NCBI GenBank assembly: GCA_020024765.1
Contig: JAHHTG010000011.1
Span: 1-20,209 of the forward strand
Direction of reading: 5' to 3'
Length of the DNA stretch: 20,209 nt
From: Thomasclavelia sp.
Lineage (GTDB): Bacteria > Bacillota_I > Bacilli_A > Erysipelotrichales > Erysipelotrichaceae
Shown: in pieces, positions 1 through 7,790 of the stretch
How the letters are laid out: each line of letters opens with the position of its first letter
Position numbering within the stretch: position 1 is the first letter of the stretch
The notes under the pieces: generated by a model
The model's input: the letters and a program-made list of their open reading frames with translations, nothing else
What the model was told of the DNA's origin: nothing
Database searches by the model: none
Position numbers and translations under genes: made by a program

Positions 1-728
1 GCAATGGCTTCTTCAATTTGTCTTAAGAAATCATCTTCGGTATATTCACTTAAATCTTCTTCCTCAGTTGACTCAGTGGGTTCTTCGTTTTCACAAATTT
101 CTTCCATTAAATCAGCGATTTCTGGAACTGTATTTTCTTCTGTAGTCTCAACAGTTTCAACATCCGGTTCATCTGTCACAACTTCTGGTTGAGGTTTAAC
201 TTCTGCATCGATGCCACTTAATAAATCTTCTAAATCTTTAATTAGATTTTGACGATATGCATCTTCTTCAGTTTCTTCAACTGTTGATTCTTTACACTCG
301 CATGAACATGGTTCTTCTTGTTCGCATGTGCAAGTATCTTCACAAGAACATGGTTCTTCTTGATCACAAGTATCAGGTTCAACTGCTAATTCAACTGGTT
401 GTTTTTCGTCTTCAGCAACAAAACTATCAACAACTTCTTCAGTGATTGAAGATAATGATGCCACAATTGAGTTTAATTCATCGATTAAATCATCGCTAAC
501 ATCTTTAGCCATTTCTTCAGCCTTTTCATAATGCTCAGGAATTTCTTCTTTTATTTCATCAAGCTTTTGATCGATAGTTAATTCATTAGCATCTGAATCA
601 AGCAATTCTTTGATTTCTCCAAGAATTTCTTCTTGGCGATCAGTATCTTGCTCAGAATTTGCTTCACTATTTAAATATGACATAATTGATGCAACGACAC
701 CAAATAATACGACATGCTTAAATTTCAT
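1..728 (-). CDS. Acidic, Cys-motif protein of unknown function (3' end outside window)
   Basis: The frame is open from ATG at 728 to the left edge: 242 codons without a stop, so the C-terminus is missing. The start has a strong GGAGGAAGGA ribosome site at 731-740, inside the end of trmR, and overlaps trmR by 11 bases. The N-terminus is a short basic and hydrophobic stretch (MKFKHVVLFGVVASIMSY) that could be a signal or anchor segment. After it the chain is extremely rich in Glu and Asp. Residues 30-100 look helical or coiled-coil. Residues 121-145 hold eight Cys, mostly as CxC pairs (PCSCE, TCTCE, PCSCEC), built from an imperfect duplication; a metal-binding or disulfide-rich hinge is possible but only inferred. 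I recognise no family. The N-terminus is loosely reminiscent of YtxH-type proteins, without the usual glycine-rich segment. Position downstream of trmR and the phosphohexomutase suggests co-transcription only. Confidence 0.8.
   Translation of the reverse strand, partial: MKFKHVVLFGVVASIMSYLNSEANSEQDTDRQEEILGEIKELLDSDANELTIDQKLDEIKEEIPEHYEKAEEMAKDVSDDLIDELNSIVASLSSITEEVVDSFVAEDEKQPVELAVEPDTCDQEEPCSCEDTCTCEQEEPCSCECKESTVEETEEDAYRQNLIKDLEDLLSGIDAEVKPQPEVVTDEPDVETVETTEENTVPEIADLMEEICENEEPTESTEEEDLSEYTEDDFLRQIEEAI
304..362 (-). repeat. Imperfect direct duplication inside the acidic protein gene
   Basis: The same 17 bases (gaacatggttcttcttg on the plus strand) occur at 304-320 and 346-362, a 42-base (14-codon) spacing. 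Flanking bases are also similar (caagtatc at 331-338 and 367-374). Translated on the minus strand, the repeat gives two EQEEPCSCE / DQEEPCSCE units. It looks like a recent in-frame tandem duplication that enlarged the Cys cluster. Confidence 0.7.
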
Positions 729-1305
729 AGTCCTTCCTCCTAGTTAAAATCAGGATTCCATCTCCGACATTTTCATATAATATTATATCAAAACGTGGGT
801 CTTCTTGCACCTTATCACGAAAATTCTTAATTTTTTTTACAAGTTGACGGGTATTGCGGTTCTTCGTTAATTCAGGATGATCAACCATACCATGGAAAGC
901 AATATTATCAAAAAACATCTTACCGTCCGGTTTTAAATAATCAATGAATTGATTCAAATAATTATAATATTGGCCTTTGGCTGCATCTACAAAGATAAAA
1001 TCAAATTCTTTGTCAGGAACGTATTCCTTAATTTCTCCGAAATGTAAATGAATTTGATTCTCAAGGCCAGCCTCTTTGACATTAATTTGAGCCTGTTCAT
1101 ACATCTCGGGATTGCGTTCGATGGTATCAATTTGAATTTCACTTGATAATTTTGCCATATTAATGGCGCTATAGCCAATAGCAGTACCAAGCTCTAAAAT
1201 ATCATGATAACCACCATTCTTCACAGTTTCTAATAAAAACTCAAGGCCCCCATCGCGAATAATAGGAACATGGTTCTCACGGGCATATTCTTTAATATCA
1301 CTCAT
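718..1305 (-). CDS. trmR: tRNA 5-hydroxyuridine O-methyltransferase (TrmR/YrrM family)
   Basis: This is a cytosolic SAM-dependent, Mg2+-dependent O-methyltransferase of 195 residues. By homology to B. subtilis TrmR it converts 5-hydroxyuridine to 5-methoxyuridine at wobble position 34 of tRNA. Visible motifs are the SAM-binding loop LELGTAIGYSA (37-47), the acidic ribose-binding ERNPEMY (63-69), and FVDAAKGQY (D107) with FFDNIAFHG (D133, N134), which supply the expected metal ligands. The N-terminal ARENHVPI stretch is typical of the YrrM branch rather than of catechol methyltransferases. The protein is somewhat shorter than B. subtilis TrmR. The start ATG overlaps the stop of the upstream phosphohexomutase gene as TAATG, and the ribosome site is weak, so translational coupling is likely. 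A generic family-3 O-methyltransferase with another substrate is the main alternative. Confidence 0.82.
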   Translation of the reverse strand: MSDIKEYARENHVPIIRDGGLEFLLETVKNGGYHDILELGTAIGYSAINMAKLSSEIQIDTIERNPEMYEQAQINVKEAGLENQIHLHFGEIKEYVPDKEFDFIFVDAAKGQYYNYLNQFIDYLKPDGKMFFDNIAFHGMVDHPELTKNRNTRQLVKKIKNFRDKVQEDPRFDIILYENVGDGILILTRRKDYEI

Positions 1306-2987
1306 TATTTTAATAAACCTACCATATAGTCGTGATAACGATCATTCTTAGCTTTCGCTAATTCATAAGTTGCATCTTTGATTGAGAAGTAAACTTTGCA
1401 TTTAGGCTCAGTGCCACTTGGACGAATCGCAATGAATGAACCGTCTTCAAAGTAATACTTCAAGACATTTGTCACATCAAAACCATTAAGTGGTGTAACA
1501 ACATCTCCTTCATGGATTTCACGAGTTTGATAATCTTCCCATTTCAGAACTTTATTGTCATCAATTTCGACGATCGGATGGCTGCGTGTTGTATCCATAA
1601 TTTCTTTTAAACGGATTGCACCATCTTGACCCGGTAATGAAATTGACATTTGAGAATCATAATACGCGCCAAGTCTTGCATAAATATCTTCAATTACATC
1701 TTGCAATGTCTTGTCGAATTGGCGGTAATACGCACATGCTTCAGCTAGCATTACACAAGCTTGCGTTGCATCTTTATCACGAACGAAAGGTTTAATTAAT
1801 GAACCATAAGACTCTTCATAACCAAAGACATAATTCTTTTCATGAGTCTTTTCATATTTAGCTACTTTGTCGCCGATATATTTGAAACCAGTTAATGTTT
1901 TTTCTGTTTCAACACCAAATGAAGAAGCAACAGTTTCACCAATATCGCTTGTTACAATTGTATTAAACATAACTGGATGATCTGGCAATAAATTCTTTTC
2001 TTTTGATGCATGTAAAATATATTCAAGTAATAGTGCACCAGTTTGGTTACCATTAAGGATAATATATTGTCCATTATGCAAAACACCAACACCCATGCGA
2101 TCGCCATCTGGGTCACAAACTAAAATTAATTCAGCTTTAACTTTTTCGGCCAATTTTATAACTTCTTCATAAGCTGCTAATTCTTCCGGATTAGGTGTCT
2201 TAGTTGCACCAAATGTTGGATCAGGAACACATTGTTTTTCAACTACTTCAACATCATAACCGGCCTCTTTTAAACAATCACGTACTGGCCAGTTACTAGC
2301 GCCATGTTCTGGTGAAAAAGCAATCTTAAAATCTTTAGGTAAATCTGGATTAATCCGAATTCCTAAAACTTCATCATAATAAGCACGGTCAATATCCTTA
2401 TCCACCTCATGAATTAAGCCTTTCTTATCTTCGGTTACATTTGGTTTAATAGCCAAGACATCATCAAGTTCATCAATCTTATCAATTACTTTTTGAGCTA
2501 ATTCTGGGATTAATTGGCAACCATTTTGATCATATAATTTATAACCATTATATTCTTTAGGATTATGAGAAGCGGTAATCATAATACCACCATCACAATG
2601 ATAATGACGCACCATAAACGACAATTCTGGTGTAGGTCTTAGCGATGAGGCAACATATGATTCAATATCATAAGTGGCTAGAAGATTTGCACAGTCATAA
2701 GCAAATTCGCGAGAGTACTTACGGTTATCATAGGAAATTGCAACCTTAGGGTTTGAACTGATTTCTTTTAAATAATTAATGAAGCCCATTGTTGCCTTAC
2801 GGATGGTATGAATATTGATACGATTTGTACCAGGACCCATTAGTCCGCGCATACCAGCGGTTTGGAATTTAACATCAGTATAGAAACAATCTTCAATTGC
2901 CTTTTCATCAAGCTGCTTAAGTTCAGTTCTTAATGTTTCATCTAAATCTGGATGATTAATCCAATATTCATATTTTTCTCGATACAT
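1305..2987 (-). CDS. pgcA: Alpha-D-phosphohexomutase (phosphoglucomutase/phosphomannomutase, PgcA type)
   Basis: This cytosolic enzyme interconverts hexose 1-phosphate and 6-phosphate, probably glucose 1-P and glucose 6-P, feeding UDP-glucose and cell-envelope glycans. The four family landmarks are present in order: phosphoserine loop TASHNP (138-143, S140), metal-binding DPDGDR (292-297), sugar-binding GYEESYG (389-395) and phosphate-binding RPSGTEPK (522-529). The chain is 560 residues, as expected for the long Firmicutes PgcA form. I place the start at ATG 2987 because GGAGGA lies seven bases before it; an in-frame TTG at 3002 sits on top of that ribosome site and is not credible. The gene lies 57 bases after ptsH, with a terminator between them, so it probably depends partly on read-through. 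Glucose versus mannose preference cannot be read from the sequence. Confidence 0.92.
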   Translation of the reverse strand: MYREKYEYWINHPDLDETLRTELKQLDEKAIEDCFYTDVKFQTAGMRGLMGPGTNRINIHTIRKATMGFINYLKEISSNPKVAISYDNRKYSREFAYDCANLLATYDIESYVASSLRPTPELSFMVRHYHCDGGIMITASHNPKEYNGYKLYDQNGCQLIPELAQKVIDKIDELDDVLAIKPNVTEDKKGLIHEVDKDIDRAYYDEVLGIRINPDLPKDFKIAFSPEHGASNWPVRDCLKEAGYDVEVVEKQCVPDPTFGATKTPNPEELAAYEEVIKLAEKVKAELILVCDPDGDRMGVGVLHNGQYIILNGNQTGALLLEYILHASKEKNLLPDHPVMFNTIVTSDIGETVASSFGVETEKTLTGFKYIGDKVAKYEKTHEKNYVFGYEESYGSLIKPFVRDKDATQACVMLAEACAYYRQFDKTLQDVIEDIYARLGAYYDSQMSISLPGQDGAIRLKEIMDTTRSHPIVEIDDNKVLKWEDYQTREIHEGDVVTPLNGFDVTNVLKYYFEDGSFIAIRPSGTEPKCKVYFSIKDATYELAKAKNDRYHDYMVGLLK

Positions 2988-3004
2988 AAATTTATCCTCC
3001 AATA

Positions 3005-3032
3005 CAAAAATAAGGAAGATTCTATCTCCCTT
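3005..3032 (-). terminator. Intrinsic terminator after ptsH
   Basis: On the minus strand AAGGGAGAT (3032-3024), loop AGA, ATCTTCCTT (3020-3012) forms a nine-pair stem with one G-U, followed by ATTTTTG. It lies 12 bases after the ptsH stop and before the ribosome site of the phosphohexomutase gene, so it probably trims expression of the downstream genes relative to HPr. Confidence 0.7.
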
Positions 3033-3044
3033 GTTTCTTATTTA

Positions 3045-3311
3045 TTAACCAATAACTTTTTGAGTTCTTAAAACTTCTTCGATAGTTTGGATAGCTTCAT
3101 CTTCATCATCACCTTCGGCAACGATAGTGATTTCTGATTGTGTAGGTATACCTAAGGACATAACACCCATGATTGATTTCATGTTGACAGTTCTTTCTTT
3201 GTAGCTAACGTTGACGTCACTACTGAATTTACTAGCCACATTAACTGCGACTGTAGCAGGACGTGCGTGTAATCCAACTGGATCGATTACTACGACTTTA
3301 GTTTCTTTCAT
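3045..3311 (-). CDS. ptsH: Phosphocarrier protein HPr
   Basis: HPr is the small cytosolic phosphocarrier of the phosphoenolpyruvate:sugar phosphotransferase system. It accepts phosphate from enzyme I on His and passes it to sugar-specific EIIA domains. The 88-residue length is standard. The active-site motif GLHARPA puts the catalytic His at residue 15, and MKSIMGVMSLG puts the regulatory Ser at residue 46. Ser46 is the site used by HPr kinase/phosphorylase in Gram-positive bacteria, and hprK is also in this window, so both arms of HPr regulation should operate. The start ATG has CAGGAGG nine bases upstream. ptsI is not next to it: the gene stands alone between its own promoter and terminator, unlike the common ptsHI operon. 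Confidence 0.96.
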   Translation of the reverse strand: MKETKVVVIDPVGLHARPATVAVNVASKFSSDVNVSYKERTVNMKSIMGVMSLGIPTQSEITIVAEGDDEDEAIQTIEEVLRTQKVIG

Positions 3312-3347
3312 TCTAGCCTCCTGTTATTTTATATATACTCTACAATT

Positions 3348-3376
3348 ATTTTAATATAATCAAGTTATTAATTCAA
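3348..3376 (-). promoter_or_regulatory. Candidate sigma-A promoter of ptsH
   Basis: On the minus strand TTGAAT (3376-3371) and TAAAAT (3353-3348) are separated by exactly 17 bases, in an AT-rich intergenic region 37 bases before the ptsH start. The -10 is imperfect, and TATATA closer to the gene is a less well spaced alternative. Confidence 0.5.
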
Positions 3377-3379
3377 TTA

Positions 3380-3411
3380 AAAATAAAAGCGGTTACATTC
3401 TCAAAATGCTT
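3380..3411 (-). terminator. Weak possible terminator after rlmH
   Basis: Starting in the rlmH stop codon, AAGCATT-TTGAG-AATG...GCTT can fold into a short bulged hairpin followed by TTTATTTTT. The stem is weak (two four-pair helices), so termination may be incomplete; the position at the end of the long operon and before the ptsH promoter is right. Confidence 0.35.
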
Positions 3412-3874
3412 ATTTATGGTAAGTTTCGTGATGAAGAATTTTAAAGGCACGATAGATTTGTTCAAGCAAAATTAGTCTTGTCATTTGATGTAAAAAAGTC
3501 ATCGGTGAAAGTTTAAGTGATGCATTTGCACGCTTTAAAACATCTTCGTGAATGCCGAGTGAACCACCAATCACAAACACAATATTATTTGAGCGATTAA
3601 CCAAATTATCAATCTTCTCACTAAAGGCAATAGAATCCATCATTTCGCCTTTTAAATCAAGACAAATTACATAATCATTCGCTTCGATTTTGTTTAAAAT
3701 ACGTTCGCCTTCTTTTTGTTTAATATTATCACTTGAATTATTTGCATTAATGGTTTCATCCTTAACCTCAATAATTTCTAATTTTTGGTAGTGATTGATT
3801 CTTTTTACGTAATCATCAATTAAAGCCATCATATGCTTATCTTTGATTTTCCCAGGAGCGATAATTTTAATCAT
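3410..3874 (-). CDS. rlmH: 23S rRNA (pseudouridine-1915-N3)-methyltransferase RlmH
   Basis: RlmH is a small SPOUT-class methyltransferase that methylates pseudouridine 1915 in helix 69 of 23S rRNA on assembled ribosomes, using SAM bound in a C-terminal trefoil knot. The 154-residue length is close to the usual 156-160. Recognisable blocks are the N-terminal KIIAPGKIK, the central KLEIIEVKDE, the knot loop FVIGGSLGI, and the C-terminal LHQMTRLILLEQIYRAFKI followed by the near-invariant YHK end. The start ATG overlaps the upstream protease gene by eight bases, and a GAAGGA site lies ten bases before it, so it is the last gene of the long operon. The rlmH 3' end is the SCCmec target in staphylococci, but nothing is inserted here. 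Confidence 0.95.
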   Translation of the reverse strand: MIKIIAPGKIKDKHMMALIDDYVKRINHYQKLEIIEVKDETINANNSSDNIKQKEGERILNKIEANDYVICLDLKGEMMDSIAFSEKIDNLVNRSNNIVFVIGGSLGIHEDVLKRANASLKLSPMTFLHQMTRLILLEQIYRAFKILHHETYHK

Positions 3875-4919
3875 TGCTAATCATTCCTTCAAACGTCATT
3901 TCAACACCTTGTCTTAAAACTTCAACTGTTAGTTTATCTGTAACGGCATATTCCATCTCAGTATATTTATCTAAAGTGTCAACTTTCTGGCCATTGATGC
4001 GAGTAATGATATCACCTTCTTTAATACCGATGAAATTACCGACAAATTCACTTCTAACACTGCCGACATACAAACCATCAACAATATCTAAATCGATATT
4101 TAGATTATTCTTTTGATAGTTCATTAGTTTATTAATCTCAAAGACTTTTAAACCTAAATTTACTTTATGAGCTTTGCCATCTTTAATGATTTGATTGGCA
4201 ACAAGTTTCATTTCATTAACTGGTAAACTAAAACTCATGCCATCACTATCTTTAGTGTTCAAAGCCGTTGTATTTAAGCCGACCATTTCGCCACTTTGGT
4301 TGCATAATGGTCCGCCACTATTGCCTTCATTCAAAGTAATGTCGCTTTGAATCATCTTGATAAAATATAATTGATTATCAATATTCATATCCATGATGCG
4401 TGAATTAGTGCTGACTAGACCTAAAGATACTGAACCACGATAGTCTAAACTAATTGGATTACCAAAAGCCAAAACATATTCACCTGTTTTTAATAAAGAT
4501 GAATCGCCTAATTTAATCGGTGTAACACTGTATTTGCATTTGACCTTTAATACTGCAACATCAGTATAAACATCGTAACCCACTACTTCCGCTTGTAAAC
4601 CCATCAAATTGTCAAGAACCACTTGAATAATGTTGCCATTTTCAATGGCATGATAATTTGTCACAACATAAACATCTTCGTCATCTTGAGCATAGATGAC
4701 ACCAGTTGCATATTCACCATCTTTTTTTATGGTTACAATCGAACTTTGAATCTTACCCGAAATTTCAGTTAAATCTGTACTAAAACCATCGACATGATTT
4801 TCGATGATTGAAGTTTCGCGTTCGTCTGTCGTTATGTTCGAGAGATTATTGACTTGAACTGTCAAAATAAAAACCCAAACAGCTAAGACGGCAATGATAA
4901 TCTTATATAATCTTTCCAT
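3867..4919 (-). CDS. Membrane-anchored trypsin-like serine protease with PDZ domain (HtrA/DegP type)
   Basis: This is a surface quality-control protease of the HtrA family. An N-terminal transmembrane segment (about residues 6-22) anchors it, and a chymotrypsin-fold domain follows with a complete triad: His90 in TNYHAI, Asp120 in YTDVAVLKV and Ser201 in EGNSGGPL. A C-terminal PDZ domain (about 265-350) shows GLYVGSV and IKEGDIITRINGQKV. The length, 350 residues, is slightly short for HtrA. I choose ATG 4919 because AGGA lies just before it and the chain then begins MERLYK followed directly by the membrane segment. An in-frame ATG at 4946 has no ribosome site and would lie inside the preceding gene. 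The neighbours are an M23 peptidase upstream and rlmH downstream (overlapping). The natural substrates are unknown. Confidence 0.88.
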   Translation of the reverse strand: MERLYKIIIAVLAVWVFILTVQVNNLSNITTDERETSIIENHVDGFSTDLTEISGKIQSSIVTIKKDGEYATGVIYAQDDEDVYVVTNYHAIENGNIIQVVLDNLMGLQAEVVGYDVYTDVAVLKVKCKYSVTPIKLGDSSLLKTGEYVLAFGNPISLDYRGSVSLGLVSTNSRIMDMNIDNQLYFIKMIQSDITLNEGNSGGPLCNQSGEMVGLNTTALNTKDSDGMSFSLPVNEMKLVANQIIKDGKAHKVNLGLKVFEINKLMNYQKNNLNIDLDIVDGLYVGSVRSEFVGNFIGIKEGDIITRINGQKVDTLDKYTEMEYAVTDKLTVEVLRQGVEMTFEGMISND

Positions 4920-4926
4920 ATTATTC

Positions 4927-6444
4927 CTATCTATAAGGGATGGCATTACAATTCATAAATTCACATGGATTGTGCTTAACACCATCAACTCGAATTTCAA
5001 AATGGACGTGTGGGCCAGTTGCAAAACCAGTCATACCGATTTGGCCAATGACATCGCCCTTTAACACAGTGTCACCGACTTTAAGCTCTGATCGTTTATT
5101 AAGGTGGCCGTAGTATGTTTGGAAACCATTATTATGATCAATAATAATATAGTTACCACTGATATCATCATAACTATTTGTGATGATGGTACCATTATCA
5201 GCTGCATAGCAACTGTCGTAACGAACATACATATTTTGAAGGTCAATCGCTTGGTGACCAAAGTAACAATACCAGCCACAAGTAATTGATGGGTTTTCAA
5301 TTGGCCAACGGAATTTACCAGTACCAACGTTTGGTTTTTGAAGTACACCAACTCGAATAATACCTTGGATTGGTTGGATAACCATTGATGAAGATTTTTC
5401 TTCACCTTTAACCAAAACTCCATTTACCCAAGTTTCTTCGTATAAAGAATACTTTTGGCCAGCTTCTTCGTTTTGGACAATTTCAACACTACCTTCAAAT
5501 AGTTCTTTCGATTCAATATAAATGGCTGTTTCAGGATAAGCTTCTTCAAGCGCTAAACGTTCCTTAGTAACCACGACCGTAATTGGTGAATCAAAATATG
5601 TAACATTTAATTTCATGCCTGGTTCAAGAATTTGATCCACGGAATGAATTTTATCAGGGTTAAGCATCATGATTTGTGCTGGCGATAGGTCACCGTTATT
5701 GAAACCTACACCTTGCAGCGTTTCTCCCTCTTTAACCTCATAATAACGACGTTCTGTGTTTTCACCAAAGCATAAGAAATCTAAGATTTCTTTTTCTTCA
5801 GTCATAATTTTTTCGGGAATTGCAACCCCACGATGGGTAGTGATATTTTCTTGAACACGGAATCCAATAGATTGTGTACCTGGTTCCTTTAGATCTTCAC
5901 GTTCATTACTCTTGGTTAATGCACGAAGTTCTTCTTTGGAAATAAAATTCTCTAGAAATGTTTCTTTAGCATTATTGAATTTTTCGATATCATCAACATA
6001 GATAGTGGCATAAATACCTTCATCAGTTGAGAAATCGATAACGTTGACTTCAATCCCTAAACCATCATTTTTCTTTAGATAATTTAGAATTTTATCATCG
6101 ACATTTTCAACAATATAGTAAGCTTGTTCCTCGGTGACATAGACATCTTCACCAAAAGACATACTTGTCCCCGGAAATTGTTTAGCATATTCACTTTCAT
6201 AGATGTCTTGAATATCTTCATACATCTTATGAATGTCGCTAATAACGCCTAATAAATGACCTTTTTCATAAATTTTATAGTAACTGCGCGCATCCTTTGT
6301 ATATTCCAAAATTTCTTGATCAATAATTGATTGTTCAGCATTTTGGTTAACGGCAAAAACCACATCGTTATCAAACCATGCGGTACCAAAGACAATGCCT
6401 GCACTAAGTAATGCGCAGAAAATAATTCCAACAATATTTTTCAA
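4927..6444 (-). CDS. Secreted M23 peptidase with LysM-like and G5 domains
   Basis: This is a probable cell-wall endopeptidase acting outside the membrane. Its start is TTG 6444, preceded by AGAGG; no other start precedes the clear signal or anchor sequence MKNIVGIIFCALLSAGIVFG. Residues 35-230 form a region I cannot assign. A LysM-like peptidoglycan-binding motif follows (233-282, YYEVKEGETL...LEPGMKLNV), then a G5 domain (about 287-367), and a C-terminal M23 lysostaphin-type domain (about 378-495). The zinc and catalytic residues are present: GHQAID (H397, D401), YGH (H447) and GPHVHFE (H479, H481), so the enzyme should be active. It lies eight bases after dnaB and seven bases before the HtrA-type protease, giving an envelope module inside a replication/translation operon. 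It could remodel the wall during growth or division; its cleaved bond cannot be read from sequence. Confidence 0.87.
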   Translation of the reverse strand: MKNIVGIIFCALLSAGIVFGTAWFDNDVVFAVNQNAEQSIIDQEILEYTKDARSYYKIYEKGHLLGVISDIHKMYEDIQDIYESEYAKQFPGTSMSFGEDVYVTEEQAYYIVENVDDKILNYLKKNDGLGIEVNVIDFSTDEGIYATIYVDDIEKFNNAKETFLENFISKEELRALTKSNEREDLKEPGTQSIGFRVQENITTHRGVAIPEKIMTEEKEILDFLCFGENTERRYYEVKEGETLQGVGFNNGDLSPAQIMMLNPDKIHSVDQILEPGMKLNVTYFDSPITVVVTKERLALEEAYPETAIYIESKELFEGSVEIVQNEEAGQKYSLYEETWVNGVLVKGEEKSSSMVIQPIQGIIRVGVLQKPNVGTGKFRWPIENPSITCGWYCYFGHQAIDLQNMYVRYDSCYAADNGTIITNSYDDISGNYIIIDHNNGFQTYYGHLNKRSELKVGDTVLKGDVIGQIGMTGFATGPHVHFEIRVDGVKHNPCEFMNCNAIPYR

Positions 6445-6452
6445 AGCGACCT

Positions 6453-7787
6453 CTACATATTCTTATAGCCATAGAAAGCATTGAGTTCTCTTTCGAATAC
6501 AAGCTTAACCATGCCAGTCGGACCATTACGATGCTTAGCTAGATTTAATTCAACTTCTTCAGTTGGTTGACGTTCTTCGTCATCCTTGCGGTTATAGTAT
6601 TCATCACGATAGATAAACATAACTAAGTCGGCATCTTGTTCAATTGAACCTGATTCTCTTAAGTCTGACAACATCGGACGTTTATCATCACGTTTTTCAA
6701 CACTACGCGATAATTGAGATAACGCAATAACCGGAACATCAATTTCACGAGCTAAAGCCTTTAAATTACGGGAGATTTCTGATACTTCTTGTTGACGAGA
6801 TTCAACACGGCCAGCTCCACGAATTAATTGGATATAGTCGATGATAATTAACGAAATTTCTGTGTCACGTTTTAGTGTACGGCACTTCGCAAAGATATCA
6901 TTAATCTTTACGCCTGGTGTATCATCGATATAAATACTTTGTTTGCGAAGTTCACTGATGGCTTCATTAACTCTTGACCAGTCATCATTATCAAGTTTTC
7001 CGGTCCTTAGTTTTTGACCAGGAACGCGAGATTTAGCACTTAGCATTCTTGTTGCAAGTTGTTCAGCTGGCATTTCAAGCGAGAAAATCGCAACTGCACC
7101 TTGAGCCACGCTTGCTGCATTTAACGCAAAATTAAGAGCTAAAGCTGTTTTACCAACTGATGGACGGGCCGCTAAGATAATAAAATCACCTTTTTGGAAG
7201 CCTGTTGTCATGCGATCTAAATCACTATATAGTGAACGAACACCTGTAATCGCATCACCTTGTTCAGAAATTCTTTGAATCTTTGCAAGTGCTTCATTAA
7301 AGACGTCACCGCCTTTTTTGAAGTCAGACATTGCACGACTACGTGTAATATTTAAAATACTTTGTTCGGCCTGATCGAGTAAGTCACCAATTTCAAGATT
7401 ACTCATATAAGCGTCTTCTGCAATCTTGTTTGAGACATTAATCATTTGCCGAGCATAAGATTTATTCTTAAGAATTTGAATGTAATCTTTCGTGTTAACG
7501 TTGGAAATTGTGGAATTAATTAAATGTGTAATAAATTCCGTACCTCCAAACGAGTCAAAGACATTCAATGCTTTTAAACGTGCAATCAACGATACTTGGT
7601 CAACTGTTTCTTTACGTTCGTACATCGAACTCATAACACTATAGATTTTACGATGCTTTTCATAATAAAAATCATCTTTCAAAAGCCCCGACTCGACAGT
7701 TTCTCTTACTGCATCGGGATATAGGATCATATTTCCTAATAGTGATTCTTCAGCTTCTAAGCTGCAAGGCATCGCACGTTCGCTCAT
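6453..7787 (-). CDS. dnaB: Replicative DNA helicase DnaB (DnaC in Bacillus naming)
   Basis: This is the hexameric 5'-3' helicase that unwinds DNA at the replication fork and recruits primase. The chain is 444 residues, as usual. The N-terminal DnaB domain (about 5-110) starts with CSLEAEESLLGNM. The RecA-like motor has Walker A ARPSVGKT (207-214), the SLEMPAEQL motif, Walker B LIIIDYIQLI (313-322), and the late motif LSQLSRSVEKR with LRESGSIEQDADLVMF. There is no intein. The start ATG 7787 has AAAGGAG, which is also the last codons and stop region of rplI (three-base gap), so the two are translationally linked. The rplI-dnaB pairing is the conserved Bacillota arrangement. Confidence 0.97.
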   Translation of the reverse strand: MSERAMPCSLEAEESLLGNMILYPDAVRETVESGLLKDDFYYEKHRKIYSVMSSMYERKETVDQVSLIARLKALNVFDSFGGTEFITHLINSTISNVNTKDYIQILKNKSYARQMINVSNKIAEDAYMSNLEIGDLLDQAEQSILNITRSRAMSDFKKGGDVFNEALAKIQRISEQGDAITGVRSLYSDLDRMTTGFQKGDFIILAARPSVGKTALALNFALNAASVAQGAVAIFSLEMPAEQLATRMLSAKSRVPGQKLRTGKLDNDDWSRVNEAISELRKQSIYIDDTPGVKINDIFAKCRTLKRDTEISLIIIDYIQLIRGAGRVESRQQEVSEISRNLKALAREIDVPVIALSQLSRSVEKRDDKRPMLSDLRESGSIEQDADLVMFIYRDEYYNRKDDEERQPTEEVELNLAKHRNGPTGMVKLVFERELNAFYGYKNM

Positions 7788-7790
7788 CTT

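Noticed and set aside
4..445. Two plus-strand frames of about 62 codons at 4-192 and 257-445.
   Set aside because: Ser-rich and Leu/Gln-rich low-complexity translations, no ribosome sites, and antisense to the acidic minus-strand gene whose Glu/Asp codons generate them.
2988..3002. TTG 3002 as the start of the phosphohexomutase.
   Set aside because: It overlaps the GGAGGA ribosome site that is correctly spaced for ATG 2987.
3410..3435. SCC-type attachment site at the rlmH 3' end.
   Set aside because: The end TACCATAA resembles the staphylococcal target TATCATAA, but there is no recombinase, no duplicated site and no inserted DNA; the similarity simply reflects the conserved YHK codons.
4920..4946. 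ATG 4946 as the start of the HtrA-type protease.
   Set aside because: It lies within the M23 gene without a ribosome site; ATG 4919 has AGGA and begins directly before the membrane segment.
5061..5423. A 120-codon minus-strand frame inside the M23 peptidase gene, plus short out-of-frame ones in the methyltransferase, yybS and permease genes.
   Set aside because: They overlap conserved catalytic domains in another frame and have implausible composition.
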